Shown: positions 1-6,458 of the stretch, piece by piece
How the letters are laid out: each line of letters opens with the position of its first letter
Numbering within the stretch: position 1 is the first letter of the stretch
Assembly (NCBI GenBank): GCA_049613665.1
Contig: JBMZCV010000155.1
Span: 1 to 11,932, forward strand
Origin: JBMZCV01 sp049613665
Lineage (GTDB): Bacteria > Bacteroidota > Bacteroidia > Chitinophagales > UBA2359
DNA length: 11,932 nucleotides
Reading direction: 5' to 3'
Program-made: the position numbers and the translations under genes
The notes under the pieces: model-generated
Databases searched by the model: none
What the model saw: only the letters and a program-made list of their open reading frames with translations
What the model was told of the DNA's origin: nothing

Positions 1-98
1 TTATAGCCTTTTGAACTGAAAAATAGTATGTTTCCCTTGTCAAAAGGCATTTTTTTTATTCACCTGAAGATTGTTATAAAAAAATGTCAGAATCATTG
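1..98 (-). repeat. Repeat copy A (A/B subfamily), truncated by the window start
   Basis: Read on the minus strand, this stretch matches the left half of copy B (691-783) over about 95 bp, roughly 85-90% by eye. It begins with the same terminal motif (CAATGATTCTGAC here, CAATAGTTCGGAC in B) and continues through CCTTTTG-CAAGGG to the conserved 15-bp arm, seen on the plus strand as AAAAATAGTATGTTT at 19-33. The partner arm, expected one 49-nt spacer further left, lies outside the window. The copy is inverted relative to B, and the two enclose the marR gene with their left ends facing it. It sits about 100 bp past the marR stop codon. It resembles a miniature transposable element; no coding capacity is seen. 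Confidence 0.75.
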
Positions 99-198
99 AA
101 AATAGAATGTCGAATTTGAAAACAACAAAAAACACTATTTTTCGCCCCAAAAAAGGACTACAACAAAATTCGACACTCCATTTTGAAATAAATAAAAA

Positions 199-657
199 TT
201 ACAATTTTATATCTCTTACCTTATCCAACAAAAAATTCAATTCTTTCAATTCTTTAGCAGACAAAGCCGAAAAAATCTTATCCATCTCATGGCTATGTTT
301 ATCGGTTTCTACAATCAAATTTTTGCCCTTTTCAGTAATAAAAATATCAATTGTTCTTAAATCCGTTGTTGAAGGCTCTCGTCTCACCAGCTTTTTTCGT
401 TCCAAGCGGTTTACAATGCGTGAAGCATCAGACATTTTATCCAACATTCGCTCTTTTATCAATGCAATTGTGGTAGGATTAGGATGTTGGCCATTCAAAA
501 TACGCAAAACATTAAATTGTTGCATCGTAATGCCAAACTTCTTTAGATGTGCTTGCAGATGCGATTTGAGCCAATTATAAGTAAAAACAAGATTGACAAT
601 GCCTTTTAGCCGTTGCGACCTAAATTTTTTTTGATGAATTTCTTGCTTTAAGTCCAT
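199..657 (-). CDS. MarR-family winged-helix transcriptional regulator
   Basis: A 152-residue protein with the MarR architecture. An N-terminal dimerisation helix region (about 1-42) is followed by the winged helix: ITMQQFNVLRIL (43-54), helix 2 near TIALIKERM (63-71), the recognition helix SDASRIVNRLERKKL (76-90), and the wing, with the DLR and ITEKG elements (99-111) typical of the family. The C-terminal helix (about 112-150) would complete the dimer interface. MarR proteins bind palindromic operators as dimers, often near their own promoter, and respond to small ligands or oxidation; the ligand here is unknown. The resemblance is to a common Bacteroidota MarR type. The gene stands alone between inverted repeat copies A and B, and B's terminus lies 33 bp upstream of its ATG, so B occupies the likely promoter region. 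No target gene is apparent next to it. Confidence 0.9.
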   Translation of the reverse strand: MDLKQEIHQKKFRSQRLKGIVNLVFTYNWLKSHLQAHLKKFGITMQQFNVLRILNGQHPNPTTIALIKERMLDKMSDASRIVNRLERKKLVRREPSTTDLRTIDIFITEKGKNLIVETDKHSHEMDKIFSALSAKELKELNFLLDKVRDIKL

Positions 658-690
658 TTATTCTGTTTTTCTTTGATGTATAAAAATAAA

Positions 691-872
691 CAATAGTTCG
701 GACATTTTTTATAACAATTTTCAGTTAAATAAAAAAACACCTTTTGGCAAGGGAAACATACTATTTTTCAGTTCACAAGGCCATTAAATTTGAAAATATT
801 GGCCACCTTAGCCTAAAAAAAATAGTATGTTTAAACCTTTGATAAAAAAACGTATAAATATCCGAACCATTG
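691..872 (+). mobile_element. Repeat copy B: complete MITE-like element with TIRs and 8-bp direct repeat
   Basis: A 182-bp element between endonuclease V and marR. Its ends are inverted repeats: CAATAGTTCGGACATTT on the left and, reverse-complemented, CAATGGTTCGGATATTT on the right (15 of 17 match). Immediately outside are perfect 8-bp direct repeats AAAATAAA (683-690 and 873-880), as expected of a target-site duplication, although the word is low in complexity. Inside are the conserved arms AAACATACTATTTTT (754-768) and AAAAATAGTATGTTT (818-832) around a 49-nt spacer, which carries its own small inverted repeat GGCCA (779-783) / TGGCC (800-804). The element has no ORF of note and no transposase, so it would be non-autonomous. 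The right end lies just after the endonuclease V stop and the left end just upstream of marR, so it may also affect transcription between the two. Confidence 0.75.
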
Positions 873-885
873 AAAATAAAGAAAG

Positions 886-1563
886 TTACGAAATATTAAT
901 TTCTCCTCTTCTCATTTGATTCGCTATTAGGTGAGCCTGTCGAGTAGGTGCTGGCAAACGATATGTTGAAATACAGTGCTGCATTAGTTTCAAGGCTTCT
1001 GGCAAAGTAATGCGATGCCCTACCGAAATATAAATAGGTTTGACCTTGCTGCGGCTTCGCAAAACGACACCCAACAATTCATTATTATCATAAATATCGG
1101 CCGTACTTCCTGCTTCCTCATTCAATTTTGCGTGTGTTCCAACAAATATTTTTTTGGCACACCCAATCGTTGGAACATCCACCAGCAAACCAAAATGTGA
1201 TGCTACTCCAAAACGTCTATTATGTGCAATACCGTGGCCGTCAAGAACTAATACATCTGGTTTTTGCTGCAACTGTTGCCACGCTTGCCACAAAAGAGGC
1301 ACTTCACGAAACGACAACAAACCTGGTATATATGGAAATTCTATCGTGCCTACAACTAAAGAACGCTCTACTTCTTGCAAATCTGACAATCGCAAAACGA
1401 CAATGCTTGCATAAACCGTTGTTTCACCTCTATTAAACGAAATATCCGCACCAGCAATATATTTTACTTCTTTTTGCAATGGCTCGATACGCACTTTTGC
1501 TTGTAATTTCTTCTGTATTTCAATCGCCTCTTTCGGCGAAACATCCCATTTATGTGTTAACAT
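886..1563 (-). CDS. nfi: Endonuclease V (deoxyinosine 3'-endonuclease)
   Basis: A 225-residue protein, normal length for bacterial endonuclease V. It cleaves the second phosphodiester bond 3' of deoxyinosine and so starts repair of deaminated adenine. Expected motifs are present: GADISF with the metal-binding Asp40, the wedge/base-recognition stretch FPYIPG (76-81), Arg86-Glu87 corresponding to the catalytic Glu, LDGHG with Asp108 (107-111), AHNRRFG (113-119), and CAKK with a catalytic-type lysine (135-138). The SVGHRI segment (180-185) and the PTRQAHLIAN region (206-215) complete the C-terminal part. The ATG at 1563 gives a start matching the family. It is cytoplasmic. It is not evidently in an operon: 455 bp of non-coding DNA lie upstream, and repeat copy B lies between it and marR in the same direction. 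Confidence 0.95.
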   Translation of the reverse strand: MLTHKWDVSPKEAIEIQKKLQAKVRIEPLQKEVKYIAGADISFNRGETTVYASIVVLRLSDLQEVERSLVVGTIEFPYIPGLLSFREVPLLWQAWQQLQQKPDVLVLDGHGIAHNRRFGVASHFGLLVDVPTIGCAKKIFVGTHAKLNEEAGSTADIYDNNELLGVVLRSRSKVKPIYISVGHRITLPEALKLMQHCISTYRLPAPTRQAHLIANQMRRGEINIS

Positions 1564-1940
1564 GCTTTTTTTTATAACTAAAAAACTGTTGAAAGTTGAT
1601 ACTGAAATAAATGTAACTATTTATGCTGTCGCAATTTTGATTAAAAAATGCTTATTTTCATTTATGCTTTAGCTTTTTTTTGCTCAAGAGCAGTTCTACT
1701 CAAAAATAGCTTTGCCTAAAAGTAAATCGTCTGGTTTTTTGTCTCAAAAATCCAAGCCTAAACAATTACAAAAAACAAAAATACTAAAAAATGGCTTTTT
1801 TCATCTATCTTTCAGATTTTTTTTACAAAATAAGTAATAGATGTTCCTTTTTTACCTTTATTAAACAAGAAGCAACAAAAAAAACTTATGCTGCATTTTG
1901 TGAATAATCACTAATTTAAAAAAACTTTATTAGCTTCCTT

Positions 1941-1972
1941 TTTGTCGTATCCAAACAATTTAGTTATCTTTA
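1941..1972 (+). promoter_or_regulatory. Bacteroidota-type promoter for the nitronate monooxygenase-like gene
   Basis: TTTG at 1941-1944 is followed after 20 nt by TATCTTTA at 1965-1972. The Bacteroidota primary sigma-factor consensus is TTTG, a 19-20-nt spacer and TAnnTTTG, so only the last base of the -7 element deviates. Transcription would start near 1978-1980, about 40 nt before the ATG at 2019. Confidence 0.6.
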
Positions 1973-1976
1973 TCGC

Positions 1977-1994
1977 AATATTAATACTAATATT
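1977..1994. promoter_or_regulatory. Operator-like dyad AATATTA-N4-TAATATT at the predicted start site
   Basis: AATATTA (1977-1983) and TAATATT (1988-1994) are perfect inverted repeats separated by four bases. They lie directly over the predicted transcription start of the downstream gene, a usual place for a repressor operator. AT-only dyads arise easily by chance in AT-rich DNA, so this is tentative. A related palindrome lies before the SDR gene (4352-4363). Confidence 0.35.
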
Positions 1995-2018
1995 ACTACT
2001 CAAATTTGCATAAGATAA

Positions 2019-2972
2019 ATGTCATTAAATAGAATAAAAAAACTCTTTAATATTCAATATCCCATCATACAAGCAGGTATGGTTTGGTGTTCTGGCTGGC
2101 GATTGGCTTCGGCTGTCAGCAATGCTGGTGGTTTGGGCATTATAGGTTCTGGCTCTATGTACCCACATATTTTAGAAACACATTTGCAAAAATGTTTGGC
2201 AGCTACCGACAAGCCTTTTGCTGTAAATTTGCCTTTGTTATATCCAGACATTGACAAACATATTGCCCTCATCATCAAATATCGTGTGCCTATTGTTTTC
2301 ACATCGGCAGGAAACCCTAAAATATGGACGAAACATTTACAAGAACATAACATAAAGGTCGTTCATGTGGTGTCTAGTGCAAAATTTGCTCTAAAAGCTC
2401 AAGCTGCTGGCGTAGATGCTGTTGTTGCCGAAGGTTTTGAGGCTGGCGGCCACAATGGACAAGAGGAAACAACTACCTTATGTTTGATTCCTTTGGTAAA
2501 AAAAGCAGTAGAAGTTCCTGTGATAGCTGCGGGAGGTATCGCAACAGGTAGAGCAATGTTGGCTACAATGGCTTTGGGAGCAGAAGCAGTGCAAATAGGA
2601 ACTCGTTTTGTAGCAAGTGAAGAGTCGTCTGCTCATGAGCAATTTAAAAATAAAGTAATTTGTTTGTCAGAAGGAGATACCGTTTTATCTATGAAAAAGT
2701 TGATAGCCGTGCGGCTCATCAAAAATGATTTTTACAAACATGTAGCAGCAGCAGAAGCTAGAGGTGCAAGCCGAGAAGAACTAGCCTTACTTTTGGGGCG
2801 TGGCCGAGCAAAAAAAGGCATGTTTGAAGGCGATATGAAAGATGGAGAATTAGAAATAGGGCAAATCGCAGCTTTGTTAGATGATATTAAGCCTGCCGCC
2901 GAAATTGTACAAGAAATTGTAAATGAATTTAATGAAGCAAAAGAAGAAATGAATACTTTAGAAAATTTGTAA
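2019..2972 (+). CDS. Nitronate monooxygenase / FabK-like FMN-dependent oxidoreductase
   Basis: A 317-residue TIM-barrel flavoprotein of the 2-nitropropane dioxygenase / NMO family, which also includes the enoyl-ACP reductase FabK. Seen in order: PIIQAGM at the N-terminal FMN site (15-21), GGLGIIGSG (37-45), EGFEAGGHNG with the active-site-region His145 (138-147), AAGGIATG phosphate-binding loop (170-177), and QIGTRFVASEES followed by a His (192-204). The C-terminal KGMFEGDMKDGELEIGQIAALL stretch near 270 resembles the region where FabK-type proteins have a conserved SAGQ segment. Substrate cannot be settled from sequence: either oxidation of alkyl nitronates or reduction of a carbon-carbon double bond in lipid synthesis. 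It is preceded by its own promoter and followed by small hairpins, so it is probably monocistronic. The family call is firm; the reaction is not. Confidence 0.88.
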   Translation: MSLNRIKKLFNIQYPIIQAGMVWCSGWRLASAVSNAGGLGIIGSGSMYPHILETHLQKCLAATDKPFAVNLPLLYPDIDKHIALIIKYRVPIVFTSAGNPKIWTKHLQEHNIKVVHVVSSAKFALKAQAAGVDAVVAEGFEAGGHNGQEETTTLCLIPLVKKAVEVPVIAAGGIATGRAMLATMALGAEAVQIGTRFVASEESSAHEQFKNKVICLSEGDTVLSMKKLIAVRLIKNDFYKHVAAAEARGASREELALLLGRGRAKKGMFEGDMKDGELEIGQIAALLDDIKPAAEIVQEIVNEFNEAKEEMNTLENL

Positions 2973-2990
2973 ACATACGATTAAGTAATT

Positions 2991-3003
2991 AGTGCTTGGC
3001 ACT
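2991..3003 (+). terminator. Short hairpin after the nitronate monooxygenase-like gene
   Basis: AGTGC-TTG-GCACT forms a perfect 5-bp stem with a 3-nt loop, 18 bp after the stop codon, followed by the weak U-tract TGTTT. This is compatible with a weak intrinsic terminator, but the stem is short. Confidence 0.35.
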
Positions 3004-3031
3004 TGTTTGAAAATCAAAAAATAAAGCTCAT

Positions 3032-3072
3032 ATAGAAATAACTTTGTGGATTTGAAAATAAGTTATTTCTAT
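3032..3072 (+). promoter_or_regulatory. 13-bp perfect inverted repeat upstream of anmK
   Basis: ATAGAAATAACTT (3032-3044) and AAGTTATTTCTAT (3060-3072) are perfect inverted repeats around a 15-nt loop. They lie 39 bp before the anmK ATG. There is no following T-run on the plus strand, so a plain terminator is unlikely. A regulatory hairpin in the anmK leader or a protein-binding dyad fits better. It shares no sequence with repeat family A-D. Confidence 0.5.
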
Positions 3073-3111
3073 TGCAAAAAAAGATTGAAATTAGTTTAAA
3101 AATATAGCAGA

Positions 3112-4212
3112 ATGAATACTTATAAAGCAATAGGATTAATGTCGGGCAGTTCTTTAGATGGTTTAGATATTGCATACTGTCAGTTTGAATACGAAAATGG
3201 AGCATGGGCCTATCGAGTTATTGAAGCCGATTGTGTGCCATATCCTCCGAAATGGAAGTTACGCCTCAAAAAACTAAACCTGCAAAATGCAATGACTTAT
3301 GTTAAAACACATACTTTTTATGGGCATTTTTTGGGCGAAATGGTCAATGAATTTTGCGAAAAATATAATATTAGCAATGATGAGATTGATTTAATTGCTT
3401 CACATGGACATACTGTTTTTCATGACCCACGCAACCGTCTTTCTTCACAAATTGGCGATGGTGCGGCTATCGCTTCTCGTACAGGTATGACCGTTGTTAC
3501 AAATTTGCGAAATAGCGATGTAGCAGCAGGCGGCGAAGGTGCTCCTATTGTTCCTATTGGCGACAAGTATCTTTTTGGAGAGCATCTTTTTTGTTTAAAC
3601 TTGGGAGGTATCGCAAATATTTCTTGCAAATTAGATAATGGTGATGTATTAGGATATGACATAACGGCTTGTAACTTGATACTCAATGCGTTAGCCCAAA
3701 TTATTGGAAGTGAATATGATGATGGTGGGCGTTTTGCAGCAAATGGACGAGTAGCACATGATTTGTTGGCGGATTTAAACAATATGCCGTATTACAAAAA
3801 AGGCTACCCTAAATCTTTGAATAATGGCTGGGCATATTGGACGCTCAACAATGTGATAAACAAATATCGAATACGCCCAATGGATAAATTGCGTACTTTT
3901 TGTGAACACATCGTTGTCCAAATTGTAAAAGAAACCAATAACTTATTTAACAATCAAGATATTTTAAAAACTGCCAAACAGAGCATGTTGGTTACTGGCG
4001 GTGGAGCTCACAATGATTTCCTTATCAAATGTTTGAGTGCTGTTTCGCCTATCGAAATCGTTATTCCAGATACTAAAACAATTGAATTTAAAGAAGCTAT
4101 GACAATGGCATTTATTGGCGTTTTGCGACTGCGAAATGAGCCAAATTGCTTAGGTGCAACAACAGGAGCAACAAAAGATACCATTAATGGTGCAATTTAT
4201 CATGGCAACTAG
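3112..4212 (+). CDS. anmK: Anhydro-N-acetylmuramic acid kinase
   Basis: A 366-residue kinase of the ASKHA fold, normal length for AnmK. It cleaves the 1,6-anhydro bond of anhydro-MurNAc and phosphorylates it with ATP to MurNAc-6-phosphate in cytoplasmic peptidoglycan recycling; MurQ usually acts next. Visible motifs: GLMSGSSLDGLD phosphate-binding N-terminus (8-19), SHGHTVFHDP (97-106), IGDGAA (114-119), AGGEGAP (139-145), NLGGIANI (163-170), GYD with Asp183 at the place of the catalytic aspartate (Asp182 in E. coli AnmK), TGGGAHN (295-301), and the C-terminal EFKEAMTMAF...LR signature (325-341). After the catalytic Asp, this protein reads ITACN rather than the TGPGN-like segment I would expect. 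No MurQ or amidase gene lies nearby. It follows a long leader with a perfect inverted repeat and is probably transcribed on its own. Confidence 0.95.
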   Translation: MNTYKAIGLMSGSSLDGLDIAYCQFEYENGAWAYRVIEADCVPYPPKWKLRLKKLNLQNAMTYVKTHTFYGHFLGEMVNEFCEKYNISNDEIDLIASHGHTVFHDPRNRLSSQIGDGAAIASRTGMTVVTNLRNSDVAAGGEGAPIVPIGDKYLFGEHLFCLNLGGIANISCKLDNGDVLGYDITACNLILNALAQIIGSEYDDGGRFAANGRVAHDLLADLNNMPYYKKGYPKSLNNGWAYWTLNNVINKYRIRPMDKLRTFCEHIVVQIVKETNNLFNNQDILKTAKQSMLVTGGGAHNDFLIKCLSAVSPIEIVIPDTKTIEFKEAMTMAFIGVLRLRNEPNCLGATTGATKDTINGAIYHGN

Positions 4213-4351
4213 TGCGACTAGACCGAAATAATTGATAGTTAAGTTTCAAAGCAAGTGTAAGGTAACATACCATTATTAACTAGCAAGCATTTAAACTTTG
4301 AACAAATAGCTAAATGTTATTGATGAAATTTTTTGATACTTTGTAGAAAAC

Positions 4352-4363
4352 GCTAATATTAGC
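4352..4363. promoter_or_regulatory. Perfect 12-bp palindrome GCTAATATTAGC upstream of the SDR operon
   Basis: The palindrome lies 23 bp before the ATG at 4387 and just after TACTTTG (4337-4343), a one-base-short version of the Bacteroidota -7 element. That makes it a candidate operator for the three-gene operon. Its core CTAATATTA also occurs in the dyad before the nitronate monooxygenase-like gene (1987-1995). Confidence 0.4.
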
Positions 4364-4386
4364 ATTTCATTTTTTTTCAGTAAATT

Positions 4387-5364
4387 ATGATACTCGTAAC
4401 AGGTGGAACAGGTTTGGTTGGTTCGCATTTACTACAACATTTGGTCAAACAAAAGCAAAAAATACGAGCTATAAAACGCCAAACAAGCGATTTGACTGCC
4501 GTAAAAAATATTGCCGATAAGATAGAGTGGCTAGATGTCGATTTGCTAGATGTATATGGCTTGCATCAGGCTTTTGCTGGTGTAGAAAAAGTATATCATT
4601 GTGCTGCTTTCATTTCTTTTTCGCCTGCTGATGCCCTGAAAATGAAGGAAATAAACATTAAAGGTACAGCTAATATTGTAAATATGGCTTTGGAACACCA
4701 CATAAAAAAAATGATTTATGTGAGTTCTATTGCTGCTCTCGGACGCAACAAACGAAATTTTCATTTAGATGAAAATGTCAAATGGGAAGAACACGAACTC
4801 AATAGCGATTATGCTTTGAGCAAACATTTGGCAGAGCGAGAAGTATGGCGAGGTGCTGCCGAAGGCTTAAATATGGCAATGGTCAATCCATCTGTTATTT
4901 TAGGCACAAACAACTTTCACAGAGGCTCTGGCAAGCTTATTCGACGTGTTTATGAAGGGTTAAAATTTTATCCTGCTGGCGGCACTGCTTTTGTCGATGT
5001 CGAAGATGTTGTTCATATTATGATGCAACTCATGGAAAGCGATATTAGCAATCAGCGATTTATTGTGAATGCTGAAAACTTATCTTACGAAGACTTTTTT
5101 AGTGTCACAGCGAAATATTTAAAAGTAAAAGCACCAACAGTAAAAATCGGCCGTTTTCTCACCGAATTGGCATGGCGATTCGAGGCTATAAAATGTGCTT
5201 TTTTGCGAAGAAAACCTTTAATAACAAAATCATCTGTTCGTATTGCACGGCAAAGATATTATTATGATAATGCTAAAATAAAAAATGCTTTGCAATACGA
5301 ATTTAAGCCTTTTGAAACAACAATGCAAACTGTATGTAGCTCATTTTTAGAAGAATATAAATAA
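4387..5364 (+). CDS. NAD-dependent epimerase/dehydratase (extended SDR, dihydroflavonol reductase-like)
   Basis: A 325-residue extended short-chain dehydrogenase/reductase. The N-terminal Rossmann motif GGTGLVG (6-12) immediately follows the first strand. YHCAA (70-74) matches the conserved cofactor-lining segment. The active-site serines are Ser113/Ser114 in YVSSIAALG, and the catalytic YxxxK is Tyr142-Lys146 in DYALSK. NPSVILG (167-173) and FVDVEDVV near 206-213 are typical of the dihydroflavonol-4-reductase/cinnamoyl-CoA-reductase-like group. The basic residues after the first Rossmann strand (RAIKR, 27-31) could favour NADP(H), though the fold does not prove it. It is the first gene of a likely operon: the lipoprotein gene follows after 45 bp and the hydroxyacid dehydrogenase after a further 17 bp. 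The substrate is unknown. No signal peptide; cytoplasmic. Confidence 0.9.
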   Translation: MILVTGGTGLVGSHLLQHLVKQKQKIRAIKRQTSDLTAVKNIADKIEWLDVDLLDVYGLHQAFAGVEKVYHCAAFISFSPADALKMKEINIKGTANIVNMALEHHIKKMIYVSSIAALGRNKRNFHLDENVKWEEHELNSDYALSKHLAEREVWRGAAEGLNMAMVNPSVILGTNNFHRGSGKLIRRVYEGLKFYPAGGTAFVDVEDVVHIMMQLMESDISNQRFIVNAENLSYEDFFSVTAKYLKVKAPTVKIGRFLTELAWRFEAIKCAFLRRKPLITKSSVRIARQRYYYDNAKIKNALQYEFKPFETTMQTVCSSFLEEYK

Positions 5365-5409
5365 TTTTTTAGCGAAATATATTTTTGTAAAAACATAATT
5401 TAGAATAAT

Positions 5410-6441
5410 ATGGCAAAAACTTCATGGAAATACATTTTGTTTCTTTTTATTTTGTTCAATAGCTTTTTTGCTTGCACAGACAAAACAGATGATACTAGCG
5501 AAACAGCTACGACAACGCAAATTCGTTTCGTAAATATTTCACCTATTCCTTTCGATTTTTTTGTAAAAACAAACGACACAATACTATTTGAAACTCCTTT
5601 ATCTTATGGCGAAATAAGCGAGTTTTTGCCAATTGATATAGGAAATATTGACTTTGTTTTTTGCGAAGAGCAAAGTAGTAAAAGCATTTTCAATGTTGAA
5701 ATAAGTGAGTTTTTGGCCGACAATGACTATACTTTTTTTGTAGTGGACACAAATTTTAGCGAAAATCATTTCATCTTGCGAGATGCTGCCATGACCAAAC
5801 CTAGCTTCGTGCGTTTCACCAATCAATCCAATTTTTATAACTTTGATATTTCTGTTACCACAGTAGATACATCTATCTACGAACAACTTCCTCCTTTTCC
5901 TACCGACACTACTAGCACAACAAGTAGCTCAATCTATTTGCCTGCCAATACTTACACTTTTCAGCTTTATGAAGCCATAGAAAACACCTTGCTCAGAACG
6001 ATTGACAATATAGCATTAAATGCAGATTCAACTTATCATATCAATATCGGCGAGTTGTATCAATCAGCAACGACAGGCGAAGATACCTTAGATTATGAAA
6101 TAACAAAACAAGCAATTGAAGATACCGCTTATCTTAGCTTCATTCATGCTGCTTCAAACGCACCAAATCTCGATATTTTAGTCATCAATACAGTAGGCGA
6201 TACCATTGTTTTGCATCAAAATTTAGCTTTTTTACCACCAAATACCAACAATTTTACTACCTTTCTTCCATGTCTTGCTGATACTTATAATTTGCATTTT
6301 TTAGAAGCTGGTACACCAATTACTCTTTTAGAAATACCTGATATTCAGCTAAATATACATGAAGAAAAAACTTTTTTGATAAGAGGTTTAATAGAAAACC
6401 AAGCCAATGAAGCACCGCTAGAAGTAGTTTCTTTTCCTTAA
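5410..6441 (+). CDS. DUF4397-like lipoprotein with three tandem modules
   Basis: A 343-residue predicted lipoprotein. A lysine-containing N-terminus and hydrophobic stretch (8-20) lead to FFAC, giving lipidated Cys22; the -3/-2 positions are bulkier than in a textbook lipobox. The residues after Cys are acidic (TDKTDD), which in Bacteroidota can accompany surface export, but I infer this only weakly. The mature part shows three related modules. Each opens with a similar strand pair: IRFVNISPIPFDFFV (38-52), VRFTNQSNFYNFDISV (134-149) and LSFIHAASNAPNLDILV (242-258). Modules 1 and 3 best fit DUF4397, a beta-rich domain of unknown function in surface proteins; the middle one is more diverged. 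A Ser/Thr-rich linker lies at 165-174. It is the middle gene of the operon with the SDR and D-2-hydroxyacid dehydrogenase. Function unknown; a binding or structural envelope role is plausible. Confidence 0.75.
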   Translation: MAKTSWKYILFLFILFNSFFACTDKTDDTSETATTTQIRFVNISPIPFDFFVKTNDTILFETPLSYGEISEFLPIDIGNIDFVFCEEQSSKSIFNVEISEFLADNDYTFFVVDTNFSENHFILRDAAMTKPSFVRFTNQSNFYNFDISVTTVDTSIYEQLPPFPTDTTSTTSSSIYLPANTYTFQLYEAIENTLLRTIDNIALNADSTYHINIGELYQSATTGEDTLDYEITKQAIEDTAYLSFIHAASNAPNLDILVINTVGDTIVLHQNLAFLPPNTNNFTTFLPCLADTYNLHFLEAGTPITLLEIPDIQLNIHEEKTFLIRGLIENQANEAPLEVVSFP

Positions 6442-6458
6442 TTTTTTCAATATACATT

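Larger units (their letters stand above)
1564..2018. other. 455-bp non-coding divergent intergenic region
   Basis: This AT-rich stretch separates endonuclease V (-) from the nitronate monooxygenase-like gene (+). It holds no convincing ORF. The right end carries a promoter and a dyad, listed separately. Elsewhere there is a short palindrome TGCTC-AA-GAGCA (1681-1692) without a following T-run on either strand. There is also an imperfect direct repeat: CTCAAAAAT followed by GCCTAAA at 1699-1720 and again at 1743-1762. I see no RNA gene and no copy of the 15-bp repeat arm. Confidence 0.6.

Noticed and set aside
107..580. 157-residue plus-strand ORF across the marR region
   Set aside because: It lies mostly antisense to marR, whose protein has a clear MarR winged helix; the translation resembles no family and is low in complexity.
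691..872. Copy B as a plain bidirectional terminator between endonuclease V and marR
   Set aside because: The TIRs, flanking direct repeat and related copies elsewhere fit a dispersed element better; termination may be a side effect.
1681..1692. Palindrome TGCTCAAGAGCA as a terminator of endonuclease V or an upstream gene
   Set aside because: The T-run is on the wrong side for the plus strand, the minus strand has A's after it, and no gene ends here.
1699..1762. Imperfect direct repeat (CTCAAAAAT then GCCTAAA, twice) as a possible CRISPR-like or regulatory repeat
   Set aside because: Only two short units, differing in internal spacing, in AT-rich DNA; not enough for a call beyond mention in the intergenic entry.
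4202..4224. CTAG repeats just after anmK as a terminator
   Set aside because: Only a 4-bp match with no U-tract; not distinguishable from chance.
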